Of a stretch of DNA of 64,000 nt, positions 24,833 to 34,374 are shown piece after piece. Source of the DNA: Alphaproteobacteria bacterium (GTDB lineage: Bacteria > Pseudomonadota > Alphaproteobacteria > Rhizobiales > Rhizobiaceae); the NCBI GenBank assembly GCA_016861165.1, contig BOKV01000006.1, forward strand, positions 62,001-126,000, written 5' to 3'. The position numbers and the translations under genes were made by a program. Under the pieces are notes generated by a model. That model ran no database searches, was not told the origin of the DNA, and saw nothing but the letters and a program-made list of their open reading frames with translations. How positions within the stretch are numbered: the first letter of the stretch is position 1; every line of letters starts with the position of its first letter.

Positions 24833-25732
24833 ATGGCTCTCTACGACATCCGCGATGCCCGCTTCGCCCGCCTCATCCTCCCCAACGAGCGGCTCGACCT
24901 GCTGTGGACGGGCGGGCGCTGGTGCGAGGGGCCGGCCTATTTCCCGGCCGGCAGGTATCTGGTGTGGTCGGACATCCCCAACGACCGGGTGATGCGCTGG
25001 GACGAGACCGACGGCTCGACCTCGGTCTTTCTCCAGCCCTGCCTCAACCACAACGGCCACACCACCGACGCCCGGGGCCGGCTCGTCAGCTGCGAGCATC
25101 GCGGCCGCGCCGTCAGCCGCGTCGAGCACGACGGCAGCCGCCGCGTCCTTGCCGACCGCTTCGACGGCAAGCGGTTCAATTCGCCCAACGACGTGGTCGT
25201 CAAGTCCGACGGCACGGTCTGGTTCAGCGACCCGACCTACGGCATCGACAGCGACTACGAGGGCGATGCCGCGCCGAGCGAACTCGGCGCCAACTGTGTC
25301 TACCGCATCGCCGCCGACGGCACGCTGAGCCGCGTGGTCGACGATCTCGTTCAGCCGAACGGCCTGGCCTTCTCGCCCGACGAGCGCCTGCTCTATGTCG
25401 CCGACACCGGCCGCACCCACGTTCCCGACTGCACGCCGAAGATCAGGGCCTACCCCGTCGGCGCCGACGGCGCGAGCCTCGGGCCGGGCCGCGACTTCGC
25501 CATCTGCGACAGCGGCCTGTTCGACGGCTTCCGGGTCGACACGGCCGGCAATGTCTGGTCGTCGGCCGGCGACGGCGTCCATTGTTTTTCGCCGGAGGGC
25601 GAACTGCTCGGCAAGATTTTCGTGCCGGAGGTGGTGGCCAATCTCTGCTTCTTCGGGCCGAAGCGCAACCGGCTCGCCATCTGCGCCACCACCTCGGTCT
25701 ACTCGATCTATGTCCGGGCGCGCGGCTGCTGA
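24833..25732 (+). CDS. SMP-30/gluconolactonase-family sugar lactonase
   Basis: A 299-residue six-bladed beta-propeller of the SMP-30 family. Metal/active-site positions expected in the family are visible: Glu in WCEGPAYFPAG, Asn in RFNSPNDVVVKSDG and Asp in FSPDERLLYVADTG. It opens aldonolactones to aldonic acids, the second step of oxidative pentose pathways. It is followed by the aldonate dehydratase. No signal peptide is seen, so it acts in the cytoplasm. The sugar dehydrogenase that would make the lactone is not in this cluster. Confidence 0.86.
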   Translation: MALYDIRDARFARLILPNERLDLLWTGGRWCEGPAYFPAGRYLVWSDIPNDRVMRWDETDGSTSVFLQPCLNHNGHTTDARGRLVSCEHRGRAVSRVEHDGSRRVLADRFDGKRFNSPNDVVVKSDGTVWFSDPTYGIDSDYEGDAAPSELGANCVYRIAADGTLSRVVDDLVQPNGLAFSPDERLLYVADTGRTHVPDCTPKIRAYPVGADGASLGPGRDFAICDSGLFDGFRVDTAGNVWSSAGDGVHCFSPEGELLGKIFVPEVVANLCFFGPKRNRLAICATTSVYSIYVRARGC

Positions 25733-25769
25733 TCGCGCGCCCGCCCGAACACCTGCTGGAGGTTGAAAC

Positions 25770-27569
25770 ATGTCGGATCGCAAACACCCGGACGCGCTGC
25801 GTTCGCGGCTGTGGTTCTCCAATCCCGACGACCCGGAAATGACGGCGCTCTATCTGGAGCGCTACCTGAACTACGGGCTGACGCGCGGCGAACTGCAGTC
25901 GGGCAAGCCGATCATTGGCATCGCCCAGACCGGCTCCGACCTGTCGCCCTGCAACCGCCACCACATCGAGCTCGCCAGGCGCGTTCGCGACGGCATCACC
26001 GCCGCCGGCGGCCTCGCCATGGAGATCCCGGTTCATCCGATCCAGGAGACGGGCAAGCGCCCGACCGCGATGCTCGACCGCAACCTCGCCTATCTCGGTC
26101 TGGTCGAAGCGTTGTTCGGCTATCCGATCGACGGCGTGGTGCTGACCATCGGCTGCGACAAGACCACCCCGGCGCTGCTGATGGCCGCGGCCACGGTCAA
26201 CATCCCGGCCATCGCCTTTTCGGTCGGGCCGATGCTGAACGGCTATCTGCGCGGCGAGCGCACCGGCTCGGGCACCATCGTCTGGAAGGCGCGCGAACTG
26301 CATGCCGAGGGCAAGATCGACGACGAGGAGTTCGCCGAACTGGTCGCCTCCTCGGCGCCGTCGGTCGGCTACTGCAACACCATGGGCACCGCCTCGACCA
26401 TGAATTCGCTGGCCGAGGCGCTCGGCATGCAATTGCCCGGCTCGGCCGCCATCCCCGCTCCCTATCGCGAGCGCGGCCAGATGGCCTACGCCACCGGCCG
26501 GCGCATCGTCGACATGGTGTGGGAGGACCTCAAACCCTCGGACATCATGACGCGCGTCGCCTTCGAGAACGTCATCGCCGTCAATTCCGCCATCGGCGGC
26601 TCGACCAACGCGCCCATCCACGTCAACGCCATCGCCCGCCATGTCGGCGTGCGCGTCACCAATGACGACTGGCAGGAGATCGGCCATCACCTGCCGCTGC
26701 TCGTCAACCTGCAGCCGGCCGGCGCCTATCTCGGCGAGGACTTCCACCGCGCCGGCGGCGTCCCGGCGGTGATCGGCGAGATGATGGCGGCCAACCTGCT
26801 GCCGCATCCCGGAGCGCTCACCGTCAACGGGCGCACGATCGGCGACAACTGTGCCGCGCGGCGCAGCGAGAACACGGACGTGATCCGCCCGGCCACCGAC
26901 CCGCTCAAGCATTCGGCCGGCTTCCTCAACCTCAAGGGCTCGCTGTTCGACAGCGCCATCATGAAGACCTCGGTCATCTCGGAGGAGTTCCGCCGGCGCT
27001 ACCTGTCCAACCCCGACGACGCGGACGCCTTCGAGGGAAGGGCGATCGTCTTCGACGGCCCCGAGCAGTTCCACAAGATGATCGACGATCCCGCGCTCGC
27101 CATCGACGAGAACTGCATCCTGGTCATGCGCGGCACCGGCCCGCTCGGCTATCCGGGCGGCGCCGAGGTGGTCAACATGCGCCCGCCCAGCTACCTGCTG
27201 GCCAGGGGCATCACCTCGCTGCCCTGCATCGGCGACGGCCGCCAGTCCGGCACTTCCGCCTCGCCGTCGATCCTCAACGCCTCGCCCGAGGCGGCCGCCG
27301 GGGGCGGCCTGGCGCTGCTGCGCAATGGCGACCGCATCCGCGTCGACCTGCGCAAGTGCCGGGTCGATGCACTGGTACCGAAGGAGGAATGGGACCGGCG
27401 CGCCAGCGATCTGGCCGAACGTGGCGGCTATGCCGCCCCGCCCAGCCAGTCGCCCTGGCAGGCCTATTTCCGCGACCTTGCCGAGCCGTTCTCGGAAGGG
27501 ACCGTGCTGCGCGGGGCCCCCGAATTCCGGGCCATCGCGCAGAAGCACGTTCCGCGCAACAATCACTGA
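25770..27569 (+). CDS. IlvD/Edd-family aldonate (xylonate/arabonate) dehydratase
   Basis: A 599-residue Fe-S dehydratase. The three cluster cysteines are Cys61 (DLSPCN), Cys129 ([10 protein letters not shown]) and Cys202 ([10 protein letters not shown]), and [16 protein letters not shown] carries the active-site serine. Length and the N-terminal [20 protein letters not shown] resemble D-xylonate/L-arabonate dehydratases rather than the somewhat shorter IlvD of valine synthesis. It should convert the aldonic acid to its 2-keto-3-deoxy form. CTGGAGG precedes the ATG, and the XylX-like gene starts 12 bases after its stop. The exact sugar acid is not determined by sequence. Confidence 0.88.
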   Translation: MSDRKHPDALRSRLWFSNPDDPEMTALYLERYLNYGLTRGELQSGKPIIGIAQTGSDLSPCNRHHIELARRVRDGITAAGGLAMEIPVHPIQETGKRPTAMLDRNLAYLGLVEALFGYPIDGVVLTIGCDKTTPALLMAAATVNIPAIAFSVGPMLNGYLRGERTGSGTIVWKARELHAEGKIDDEEFAELVASSAPSVGYCNTMGTASTMNSLAEALGMQLPGSAAIPAPYRERGQMAYATGRRIVDMVWEDLKPSDIMTRVAFENVIAVNSAIGGSTNAPIHVNAIARHVGVRVTNDDWQEIGHHLPLLVNLQPAGAYLGEDFHRAGGVPAVIGEMMAANLLPHPGALTVNGRTIGDNCAARRSENTDVIRPATDPLKHSAGFLNLKGSLFDSAIMKTSVISEEFRRRYLSNPDDADAFEGRAIVFDGPEQFHKMIDDPALAIDENCILVMRGTGPLGYPGGAEVVNMRPPSYLLARGITSLPCIGDGRQSGTSASPSILNASPEAAAGGGLALLRNGDRIRVDLRKCRVDALVPKEEWDRRASDLAERGGYAAPPSQSPWQAYFRDLAEPFSEGTVLRGAPEFRAIAQKHVPRNNH

Positions 27570-27581
27570 CCGGGGCGCCGC

Positions 27582-28709
27582 ATGCTCGACCACGCGCTTT
27601 CGGGGGGCACTTTCGTCGGCCGCGTCTGGCTTGCCGATATCGATGGTCCGGCCGTCGTCACCGTGCGCGGCGACAGGCTCGTCGACATCACCAGCCGTGC
27701 CGCGCCGACGGTGCGCGACGTCTGCGAGACTGCCGACCCGGCCGAATTCGTTCGCACCGCCGAAGGGCGTGACATCTGCGCCCTCGCCGATCTCGGCGGC
27801 CGCCCCGACGTGAGCCTGCTTGCCCCCTGCGACCTGCAGGCGATCAAGGCCTGCGGCGTCACCTTCGCCGAATCGATGGTCGAGCGTGTCATCGAGGAGC
27901 GCGCCGCCGGCGACCCGGGCAGAGCCGCCGAACTGCGCCGGCGCATCGGCGCCGAGATCGGCGCCAGCCTGAGCGGACTGGTGCCGGGCTCGGACAAGGC
28001 GGTGCGCGCCAAGCAGGCGCTGATTCGCGAGGGCCTGTGGTCGCAATATCTGGAGGTCGGCATCGGCCCCTATGCCGAGGTGTTCACCAAGGCCCAGCCG
28101 ATGTCGGCGGTCGGCACCGGCGCCATGATCGGCATCCATCCCGAATCGCGCTGGAACAATCCCGAGCCCGAGATCGTGCTTGCCGTCAGTTCGGCCGGCC
28201 GGATCGTCGGCGCCGCGCTGGGCAACGACGTGAACCTGCGCGATTTCGAGGGCCTGTCGGCGCTGCTCCTCGGCAAGGCCAAGGACAACAACGCCTCCTG
28301 CGCCATCGGCCCGCTGATCCGGCTGTTCGACGAGCGCTTCGGGCTCGACCATGTGCGCGCCGCCGAGCTGGAGCTCACCGTGACCGGCCGCGACGGCTAC
28401 CTGCTGAAGGGCCGATCGAGCATGAGCCGGATCAGCCGCGACCCGGCCGATCTCGTCGGCCAGACCATCGGCCGCCATCATCAATATCCAGACGGCTTCA
28501 TGCTGTTTCTTGGCACCCTGTTCGCGCCGGTTCAGGACCGCGGCGTGGCGGGCATGGGCTTCACCCACGCCGTCGGCGATGTGGTCAAGATTGCCAACGA
28601 CAGGCTCGGCCTGCTGCGCAACGAGGTCGCCCATTCGACCGACTGTCCGCCCTGGGCATTCGGCGCCGCCGCGCTGATGCGCAACCTCGCCCGGCGCGGG
28701 CTGCTGTAG
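27582..28709 (+). CDS. XylX-like 2-keto-3-deoxy-pentonate dehydratase (FAH family)
   Basis: A 375-residue protein of the fumarylacetoacetate hydrolase fold. The family blocks are KACGVTFAESMVERVIEE, WSQYLEVGIGPYAEVFTKAQ, WNNPEPEIVLAV with metal-binding Glu residues, NDVNLRDFEG and KAKDNNASCAIGP. These match XylX of Caulobacter, which turns 2-keto-3-deoxy-D-xylonate into 2-oxoglutarate semialdehyde. It follows the aldonate dehydratase gene directly, as expected for consecutive steps. Its product would be oxidised by the dehydrogenase at 16148-17584. It duplicates in type the reaction suggested for the DHDPS-family enzyme at 17610, so the two may serve different stereoisomers. Confidence 0.83.
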   Translation: MLDHALSGGTFVGRVWLADIDGPAVVTVRGDRLVDITSRAAPTVRDVCETADPAEFVRTAEGRDICALADLGGRPDVSLLAPCDLQAIKACGVTFAESMVERVIEERAAGDPGRAAELRRRIGAEIGASLSGLVPGSDKAVRAKQALIREGLWSQYLEVGIGPYAEVFTKAQPMSAVGTGAMIGIHPESRWNNPEPEIVLAVSSAGRIVGAALGNDVNLRDFEGLSALLLGKAKDNNASCAIGPLIRLFDERFGLDHVRAAELELTVTGRDGYLLKGRSSMSRISRDPADLVGQTIGRHHQYPDGFMLFLGTLFAPVQDRGVAGMGFTHAVGDVVKIANDRLGLLRNEVAHSTDCPPWAFGAAALMRNLARRGLL

Positions 28710-28790
28710 CAAGGGGAGGGCGCGCCGCCGCCCGCCCTCGACTTTGCCCGGCCGGCGCCCCACATCAGCGCTGGATGTCGAGCCGGAACG

Positions 28791-29024
28791 ATGAGCAAAC
28801 ACGCCCTTCTGTTGTCTGTTCTCATGAGCGCGCTGGCCGCGCCGGCCGCAGCCGGCTCGGATGCGCCGCTCGGCAAGGTTCCCCTGACCGGCCCGCTCAC
28901 CCCGGTGCCGCCAACGGCACAGACCCACATCCCGCGCTACGAACCCGGCTGCCGCTGGCGGACCGAGCGCTACCATCACCCGACCGAAGGCTGGATCTCG
29001 CGCCGCGTCCGCGTCTGCCGCTGA
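28791..29024 (+). CDS. small exported hypothetical protein
   Basis: A 77-residue protein with a clear signal peptide (LLLSVLMSALAAPAAAG) and a mature part of about 55 residues. The mature part is proline-rich, then basic and aromatic (GCRWRTERYHHPTEGW), and has two cysteines that could form a disulfide. I do not recognise a family. It starts 81 bases after the XylX-like gene, with a GC-rich partial hairpin between, and may be transcribed separately. Confidence 0.55.
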   Translation: MSKHALLLSVLMSALAAPAAAGSDAPLGKVPLTGPLTPVPPTAQTHIPRYEPGCRWRTERYHHPTEGWISRRVRVCR

Positions 29025-29138
29025 GCCGGTGCCAAGAGCTTCATCCGGCCGAGCGGCACCGCGAGGCGGACAAGATGACGCGACAAAGGAAGTAAATAGA
29101 GCAAAATCCCGATTCTTCTGGATCGGGTCTTGCCCCAG

Positions 29139-29187
29139 TTGACGCAGGTCAAGATCGCCGCCCGCCGGCCGGCCTATGCTTAGTTGT
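29139..29187 (+). promoter_or_regulatory. FNR/FixK-type class II promoter of the cytochrome c gene
   Basis: TTGACGCAGGTCAA (29139-29152) is a perfect TTGA-N6-TCAA box for FNR/FixK/Anr-type activators. A TATGCT -10 box lies at 29175-29180. With a start near 29187 the box is centred at -41.5, the classic class II position. Induction at low oxygen is expected. Confidence 0.75.
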
Positions 29188-29203
29188 TACGGGAGGATGG
29201 GGA

Positions 29204-29536
29204 ATGCGCAAGATGCCCGCACTGGTCCAAGTTGCGGTCGCGGTGGCGGCCGTGCAGGCCATGTGCGGGGTCGCGGACGCCCAGGACGTGGACCACGGCC
29301 GGGTGCTGGTCGAACTGAACTGCTCGCCCTGCCACGCCATCGACGCCAGCGGCGACAGCCCGCACGCCGACGCGCCGCCGTTCCGCGTACTCGGCGAGCG
29401 CTATCCGATCGACGCGCTCGAGGAGGCCTTCGTCGAGGGTATCGTCACCGGCCACCCCGACATGCCGGAGTTCACCGCCACGCCCGAGCAGATCGCCGAT
29501 ATCATCGCCTATATCGAATCGATCCAGCAGCGCTGA
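29204..29536 (+). CDS. class I cytochrome c
   Basis: A 110-residue periplasmic c-type cytochrome. A signal peptide ends near GVADAQD. Haem attaches at Cys40 and Cys43, with proximal His44 (CSPCH), and the distal ligand is Met87 (GHPDMPEF). The C-terminal helix TPEQIADIIAYIESI closes the class I fold. GGGAGG lies upstream of ATG 29204. The FNR/FixK-type promoter suggests use under low oxygen or with alternative acceptors. It stands alone, and its redox partner is unknown; the sulfide:quinone oxidoreductase at 40683 shares the same kind of control site. Confidence 0.9.
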   Translation: MRKMPALVQVAVAVAAVQAMCGVADAQDVDHGRVLVELNCSPCHAIDASGDSPHADAPPFRVLGERYPIDALEEAFVEGIVTGHPDMPEFTATPEQIADIIAYIESIQQR

Positions 29537-29598
29537 GTCTCATCGCGTCGGGGCGGCGGGGCGAGGCGGCCAAGCTGGCTGCCGGGGCGGGCTACGCG

Positions 29599-30819
29599 CT
29601 ATCCCGGTTCGTCGCCGCTGGCGCGTACCTCGACCGGCACGCCGTCGGCGACCAGGTCGCTCGGGTAGAGGATGACGGTCTCCCCGGCTTCCAGCCCGGC
29701 GGTGACCTGCGCCCGCGCCGCATTCATGTGGCCGATCGAGATGCGCCGCTGGCGGGCGGTACCGTCCGCCACGGCGAACACCGCCCAGTCGCCGCCAGCC
29801 CTGAACAGGGCGCCGATGGGCACGGTCAGCACATCGTCGGCCGACCACACCACCAGCCGCGCATAGACCCGGTATTCGTGGCCGAGGCCGGGCGGCACGG
29901 TGTCGGGGTCGAGCAGGGCATTGACCCGCTGCTCCTCGATGCCGAGCGCCGAGACCTTGGTGAAGGCGGCCGGATCGATGCGGCGGATGGTGGCGCTGAA
30001 GGTCTCGCCGCCCCAGTCGGTGATCAGCGCCTTGCCGCCCGGCTTCAGCCGCACCGCGTCGGCCGACAGCAGGTCGACGGCGATCTCCAGCCGGCCCGGA
30101 TCACCGATCTCGACGATGCGGGCGCCGGGAATCACCGCCTGTTCGCTGCGCGTGTGCACCTTGAGCACGACGCCGTCGACCGGCGCCGTGATCTGCATGC
30201 AGCATACCTCCTCGCCCGCCGCCGCGCGGCCGACCTCGGTCGGCTGCGTCAGGCGCGCCTCGGCGCTGGCAAGCTCGGCCTGGCGCAGGCGCACATTGGC
30301 CTGTGCGCTCGCCACCTGCGCGCGCTTGAGCGCCACATCGCTTGCCGCCCGTTCAAGCTGGCTTTCCGAAACGAAGTTCTGGCCGGCGAGCTTGGTCATG
30401 CGCTCGAACTCCGACTCCGCCAGCGTCAGCGCGGCGTTGGCGCTCTCCAGTTCGGCCTCGGCCAGGCCCACGGCCGAGCGCGCCGCCTCCACCGCCGCGG
30501 CCGCCTCGTTGCGGGCGCGCACGTCGAGAAAGGGCGGGTCGAGCGGCTGGATGGCGGCGACCACCGTCTGGTTGGCGACCACCTCGTCGCCCTCGTCCAG
30601 CCGCACGCGGAGCAGCCGGCCGGCGATCGGCGAGGACAGCGTGTAGACATCGCGCACCCGCGCGATGCCCTCCTCGTTGATGGTCACCTGCATCGGCCCG
30701 ACGGCGACCTGTGCGAGGTCGACCAGCACCGGTCGGGTGCGCAGCGCCAGATAGACCGCCGCGCCGATGCCGGCGGCGAGCGCCAGCAGCACCAGTCGTC
30801 TCAGCCAAACGCGCACCAT
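29599..30819 (-). CDS. periplasmic adaptor (HlyD/MacA-like) of an ABC efflux system
   Basis: A 406-residue membrane-fusion protein. One N-terminal transmembrane helix (LVLLALAAGIGAAVYLAL) is followed by a lipoyl half (SSPIAGRLLRVRLDEGDEV). A long alpha-hairpin runs about residues 95-200 (AAAVEAARSAVGLAEAELES and on), then the second lipoyl half (ITAPVDGVVLKVH) and a beta-barrel. It starts at 30819, four bases after the permease stop, behind GAGGGA. With the permease and ATPase upstream it forms a MacAB-like tripartite pump. The outer-membrane partner is not in the window. Confidence 0.85.
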   Translation of the reverse strand: MVRVWLRRLVLLALAAGIGAAVYLALRTRPVLVDLAQVAVGPMQVTINEEGIARVRDVYTLSSPIAGRLLRVRLDEGDEVVANQTVVAAIQPLDPPFLDVRARNEAAAAVEAARSAVGLAEAELESANAALTLAESEFERMTKLAGQNFVSESQLERAASDVALKRAQVASAQANVRLRQAELASAEARLTQPTEVGRAAAGEEVCCMQITAPVDGVVLKVHTRSEQAVIPGARIVEIGDPGRLEIAVDLLSADAVRLKPGGKALITDWGGETFSATIRRIDPAAFTKVSALGIEEQRVNALLDPDTVPPGLGHEYRVYARLVVWSADDVLTVPIGALFRAGGDWAVFAVADGTARQRRISIGHMNAARAQVTAGLEAGETVILYPSDLVADGVPVEVRASGDEPG

Positions 30820-30823
30820 CGCA

Positions 30824-33184
30824 TCAGTCCCTCGTCTTGAGCACGGCAACCAGGTCGAAATGGTCGACTCGCCGGCGCACCGCCAGCGCCGACACCAGTC
30901 CGGAGAACAGCACCACCAGGCTCGCCCTGGCAAAGGTCGCATCGCTGACGACCAGCGGAAAACGGAACAGGTCGCTTTCGAAGCCCTTGGCGACGGCGAA
31001 GGCGAAGCCGTAGCCGAGCAGCCAGCCGAGCGGCTGGGCGGCGACGACGATGATGGCGAGCTCGATCAGGAGCACGCTCGACACCTCCATGCGGGTGAAG
31101 CCGAGCACGCGCAGGCTGGCCAGTTCCCGCGCCCGTTCCGAGAGCTGGATACGCGCCGAGTTGTAGACCACGCCGAAGGTGATGATGACGCCGAGCAGCA
31201 CGTAGACCGTGGTCATGATGGTGATGTTCTCGGCGATCGTGTCGCGGAAGTGCTGGCGCGACAGGCCGAGCAGCGTGATCGAGGCGATGGCCGGCGTCTC
31301 CTTGATCTGCCGGTAGGCGGCGTCGAGTTCGTTGGCGTCGATGCGGATGCGCACGCCCGAGACGCGCGGCCCCTCGGGCAAGGCGCGGTCGAGCGCGTCG
31401 AGCGCCATGTAGGCGGTGAGCCCGACATAATTCTGCACGACGCCGGTGACCGTAAGTTCGCGGGTCACGTGCCCGCGTTCGAGGAACTCCACCGTGACGT
31501 GGTCGCCGGTGCGCACGTTGAGCAGCCGTGCCACCCGGTCGTTCAGCATCAGTCCCGAGGGCGGCGGCGCCAGCGGGTTGAGGTCAAGGTCGAGAATGCG
31601 CGCCAGGTCGCCGCGCTCCGGCAGCCCGGTGATCGACAGCCGGCGTTCCAGGTGGCCGTTGCGCAGGATCACCGGCGTTGCCCGGTACGGCTCGGCGCGC
31701 AGTACGCCGGGCAGCGCGGCCGCGCTGTCGACGGCGTCGGGTGCCCGCTCGCTGGCGAAGGTCAGTGTCGCGTCCTGGCGCTCGGCCTTGAAGTAGATGG
31801 TGTCGATCATCGCGTCGATGGCGTCATAGGTGAACAGCGCGGTGATGAGCAGCGCCACCGAAAGGGAGGTGCCGAGTGTCGTCAGCGCCGAACGCACCGG
31901 CCAGCGCAGCAGGTGGCGCAGCGCCATCACCGTCATCTGCGAGAACAGCGTCAGGCCGCGCCGCTCGCCGAGCAGGCTGCGGTAGCGCGTCGGCGCCGGC
32001 GGCCGCATGGCGACGGCGGCCGGCAGCGAAAGGATCGACAGGATCGAGCGCGCCGCGCCGGCCAGCGCCGCGGCGATGGCGATGCCGCCGGCCAGCAGGT
32101 AGAGGTCGAAACTGGAGCGGAAGATCAGGAAGGGGAAGGAGAAGAAGTCACTGTAGAGCCGCGTCAGCCCGCGCCCGGCCCAGGTGCCGGCCGCCGCGCC
32201 GATGAGCAGGCCGACCAGCGAGATGGCGATCGCCAGCTTGGCGTAATGCCAGCCGATCGACAGGTCGTAATAGCCCACCGCCTTGAGCAGTCCGATCTGC
32301 TCGCGTTCGAGCGCGATCATCCGCGACAGGATCATGTTGACGAGGAAGGCCGACACGAACAGGAAGATCGGCGGGATGATGCGCGCCATGGCGTCGAGCT
32401 GGGTCAGTTCGCTGTCGAGGAAGGCGTGCGACATCTGATCCTTGCGGGCGTGGGCGCCGGTGCCGCCATACGGCTCCAGGAGCGCGTCGACGGCCTCGAT
32501 GACCCGGCGCGTGTCGGCATGCAGCAGCGTCGTCGCCACCACATTGTTGAAGGCCCCGTCCATGTCGAACACCCCGGCCAGCGCCTCGCGTGACATGAAC
32601 AGCACGCCGAACCGCCGGTTGTCGGGGACGAGGTCCCCCGGGCCGATCGCGTAGATGTATTCGGGTGACAGCACGATGCCGACGATGGTCAGTTCGCGCT
32701 TGCGCCCGTTCATGATCGCGCTGAAGCGGTCGCCGGGCGCAAAGCCGTGGGCCGAGGCGAATGTCTCGACCACCGCCACCTCGCCGCGGCGGCCGGGCTC
32801 GGGCAGCCGCCCCTGGCGCAGATAGAGCTGGTTGACCCGCTGGCCGCCACGGTCGGGGATGGAGACCGCGATGCCGGTCGCCGGCTCGCGCATGCCGACG
32901 ATGTCGAGCAGCACCGGCTGGACGATCCGCGGCTCGCTCGCCGCTACGCCTGGGACGCGGGCGATCTCGGCATTGAGGTGAAGCGGCGCCCGCGTGGCTG
33001 TGGCGAAGATGCTGGCGAAACGGTAGCGCTCGTAGAAGGCCGCCCGCGTTTCCTCCAGCGACCGCGACGCGCCGACGGCGATGATGATTACCGCCACGCC
33101 GGCCGCGATCACCAGCGCCAGCGCCAGGCCCTGCGCCCACAGGCGCCGCAGGTCGCGCACGAGCTTGCGGTCGAGCATTGCCAT
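30824..33184 (-). CDS. FtsX-type ABC permease, large
   Basis: A 786-residue inner-membrane protein. The N-terminal helix ([20 protein letters not shown]) is followed by a periplasmic MacB-type core domain, a first FtsX block near residues 260-400 ([20 protein letters not shown]), a second periplasmic domain, and a second FtsX block near the C-terminus ([20 protein letters not shown]). Two FtsX blocks in one chain are typical of the larger LolE/YbbP-like permeases. It lies between the ATPase and adaptor genes with gaps of four bases each. The exported substrate is unknown; lipids, peptides or toxic compounds are possible for this family. Confidence 0.86.
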   Translation of the reverse strand: MAMLDRKLVRDLRRLWAQGLALALVIAAGVAVIIIAVGASRSLEETRAAFYERYRFASIFATATRAPLHLNAEIARVPGVAASEPRIVQPVLLDIVGMREPATGIAVSIPDRGGQRVNQLYLRQGRLPEPGRRGEVAVVETFASAHGFAPGDRFSAIMNGRKRELTIVGIVLSPEYIYAIGPGDLVPDNRRFGVLFMSREALAGVFDMDGAFNNVVATTLLHADTRRVIEAVDALLEPYGGTGAHARKDQMSHAFLDSELTQLDAMARIIPPIFLFVSAFLVNMILSRMIALEREQIGLLKAVGYYDLSIGWHYAKLAIAISLVGLLIGAAAGTWAGRGLTRLYSDFFSFPFLIFRSSFDLYLLAGGIAIAAALAGAARSILSILSLPAAVAMRPPAPTRYRSLLGERRGLTLFSQMTVMALRHLLRWPVRSALTTLGTSLSVALLITALFTYDAIDAMIDTIYFKAERQDATLTFASERAPDAVDSAAALPGVLRAEPYRATPVILRNGHLERRLSITGLPERGDLARILDLDLNPLAPPPSGLMLNDRVARLLNVRTGDHVTVEFLERGHVTRELTVTGVVQNYVGLTAYMALDALDRALPEGPRVSGVRIRIDANELDAAYRQIKETPAIASITLLGLSRQHFRDTIAENITIMTTVYVLLGVIITFGVVYNSARIQLSERARELASLRVLGFTRMEVSSVLLIELAIIVVAAQPLGWLLGYGFAFAVAKGFESDLFRFPLVVSDATFARASLVVLFSGLVSALAVRRRVDHFDLVAVLKTRD

Positions 33185-33188
33185 CGCG

Positions 33189-33917
33189 CTACCAACTCAC
33201 CTCGGCGGGCGCGATGCGGCGCTCGTTGACGACCTCGTGCGATATCCTGCCGTCGAGGAAGGTGAAGACGCGGTGGGCGATCTTCTGGATGGCGGCGTTG
33301 TGGGTGATGAGCACCGTCGTCGTGCCCAGTTCCTCGTTGACGCGCGCCAGCGCTTCGAGCACCACGATGCCGGTCTTGGAATCGAGCGCGCCGGTCGGCT
33401 CGTCGCACAGCAGCACCTCGGGGCGCTTGGCGATCGCCCTGGCGATAGCGACGCGCTGCTGCTCGCCGCCGGAAAGCTGCGCCGGAAAGTGGGTCATGCG
33501 ATCCGGCAGGCCGGCCATGACCAGCGCCTCCTCCGGCTTCATGGGGTCGCTCGCGATCTCGGTCACCAGCGCCACATTCTCCCAGGCCGTGAGGCTCGGA
33601 ATGAGGTTGTAGAACTGGAAGACGAAGCCGACATGGTGGCGCCGGTAGCGCGTCAACTCGCGCTCGGAGCGGGCGGTAAGCTCCTCGCCCTTGAACAGGA
33701 CAGTGCCGCTGGTCGCCGTGTCCAGTCCGCCGACAATGTTGAGGAAGGTCGACTTGCCGCTGCCCGAAGGGCCGAGCAGCACGGTCATCTCGCCTTCGTG
33801 GAGGTCGAGTGTGACGCCGTTCAACGCCCTGACCTCGACCTCGCCGGTGCGGTAGACCTTGGTCAGCTCGCTGATGCGGAAGACGGGAACCGGTGTCCTG
33901 CTCGCGGCGGCATTCAT
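33189..33917 (-). CDS. ABC efflux ATPase (MacB/LolD type)
   Basis: A 242-residue ATPase. Walker A is [12 protein letters not shown], the Q-loop [14 protein letters not shown], signature [15 protein letters not shown], Walker [13 protein letters not shown] and switch His [24 protein letters not shown] is characteristic of the MacB/LolD subfamily that drives FtsX-type permeases. I chose ATG 33917 because AGGTG lies upstream; an in-frame GTG at 33929 has none. It opens a three-gene efflux cluster. Two thioesterase genes lie 49 bases upstream in the same direction and may share its transcript. Confidence 0.88.
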   Translation of the reverse strand: MNAAASRTPVPVFRISELTKVYRTGEVEVRALNGVTLDLHEGEMTVLLGPSGSGKSTFLNIVGGLDTATSGTVLFKGEELTARSERELTRYRRHHVGFVFQFYNLIPSLTAWENVALVTEIASDPMKPEEALVMAGLPDRMTHFPAQLSGGEQQRVAIARAIAKRPEVLLCDEPTGALDSKTGIVVLEALARVNEELGTTTVLITHNAAIQKIAHRVFTFLDGRISHEVVNERRIAPAEVSW

Positions 33918-33966
33918 GGCCGCCAACACCTAGCGCAGAAGTGGCCGCTTGTCTGCCGCTGCGGCT

Positions 33967-34374
33967 TCAAAGGATGCGCAGCGAGCAACTGCCGCGCGCC
34001 ACCGGCACGTCCTCGCCGTCCTGCCAGCACCACACGTCCACGAAGGCGAGCCGCCGGCCGATGCGCACGGTGTCGACCCGCGCCAGCACGTCGGCGTCCC
34101 GCGTCACCCGGATGTAGTCGACCGCCGACGACACCAGCCGCGCCCGGCCGGCGGCCGCCGTCACGGCGTATTCGGCGGCGAACTCGATCAGTGCCGCCAC
34201 CGCGCCGCCATGCAGCGCGCGGATGAACGGGTTGCCGATGTGATGCGGGGCAAAACGCATGCGGAACACGTCGGCCCGTTCCGTTGTCTCGAAGCCGAGC
34301 CAGCGCGCCATCGGCGAGGCGAGCCGGGCGTCGCATTCGCCGGCCGCCGGCCGGCCGGTGGCCCGCGAGGTCAT
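33967..34374 (-). CDS. hotdog-fold acyl-CoA thioesterase (PaaI-like) 1
   Basis: A 135-residue hotdog-fold protein. The helix segment NPFIRALHGGAVAALIEFAA has the HGG and Glu of PaaI-type thioesterases, and the C-terminal strand reads FVDVWCWQDGEDVPVARGS. Such enzymes hydrolyse aryl- or acyl-CoA. Its start overlaps the stop of a second, related thioesterase (34371-34374, ATGA), so the pair is co-translated and may form a heteromer. The substrate is unknown. Confidence 0.83.
   Translation of the reverse strand: MTSRATGRPAAGECDARLASPMARWLGFETTERADVFRMRFAPHHIGNPFIRALHGGAVAALIEFAAEYAVTAAAGRARLVSSAVDYIRVTRDADVLARVDTVRIGRRLAFVDVWCWQDGEDVPVARGSCSLRIL

Noticed and set aside
28712-28750. Terminator after the XylX-like gene
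   Set aside because: A short GC stem (AGGGCG/CGCCCT) exists, but the loop is long and only three Ts follow, so it is not a convincing intrinsic terminator.
25443-28979. 1178-codon open frame on the minus strand opposite the sugar-acid genes
   Set aside because: It is a shadow of the lactonase, IlvD/Edd and XylX-like genes, which have clear family motifs. Long antisense frames are expected at this GC content.
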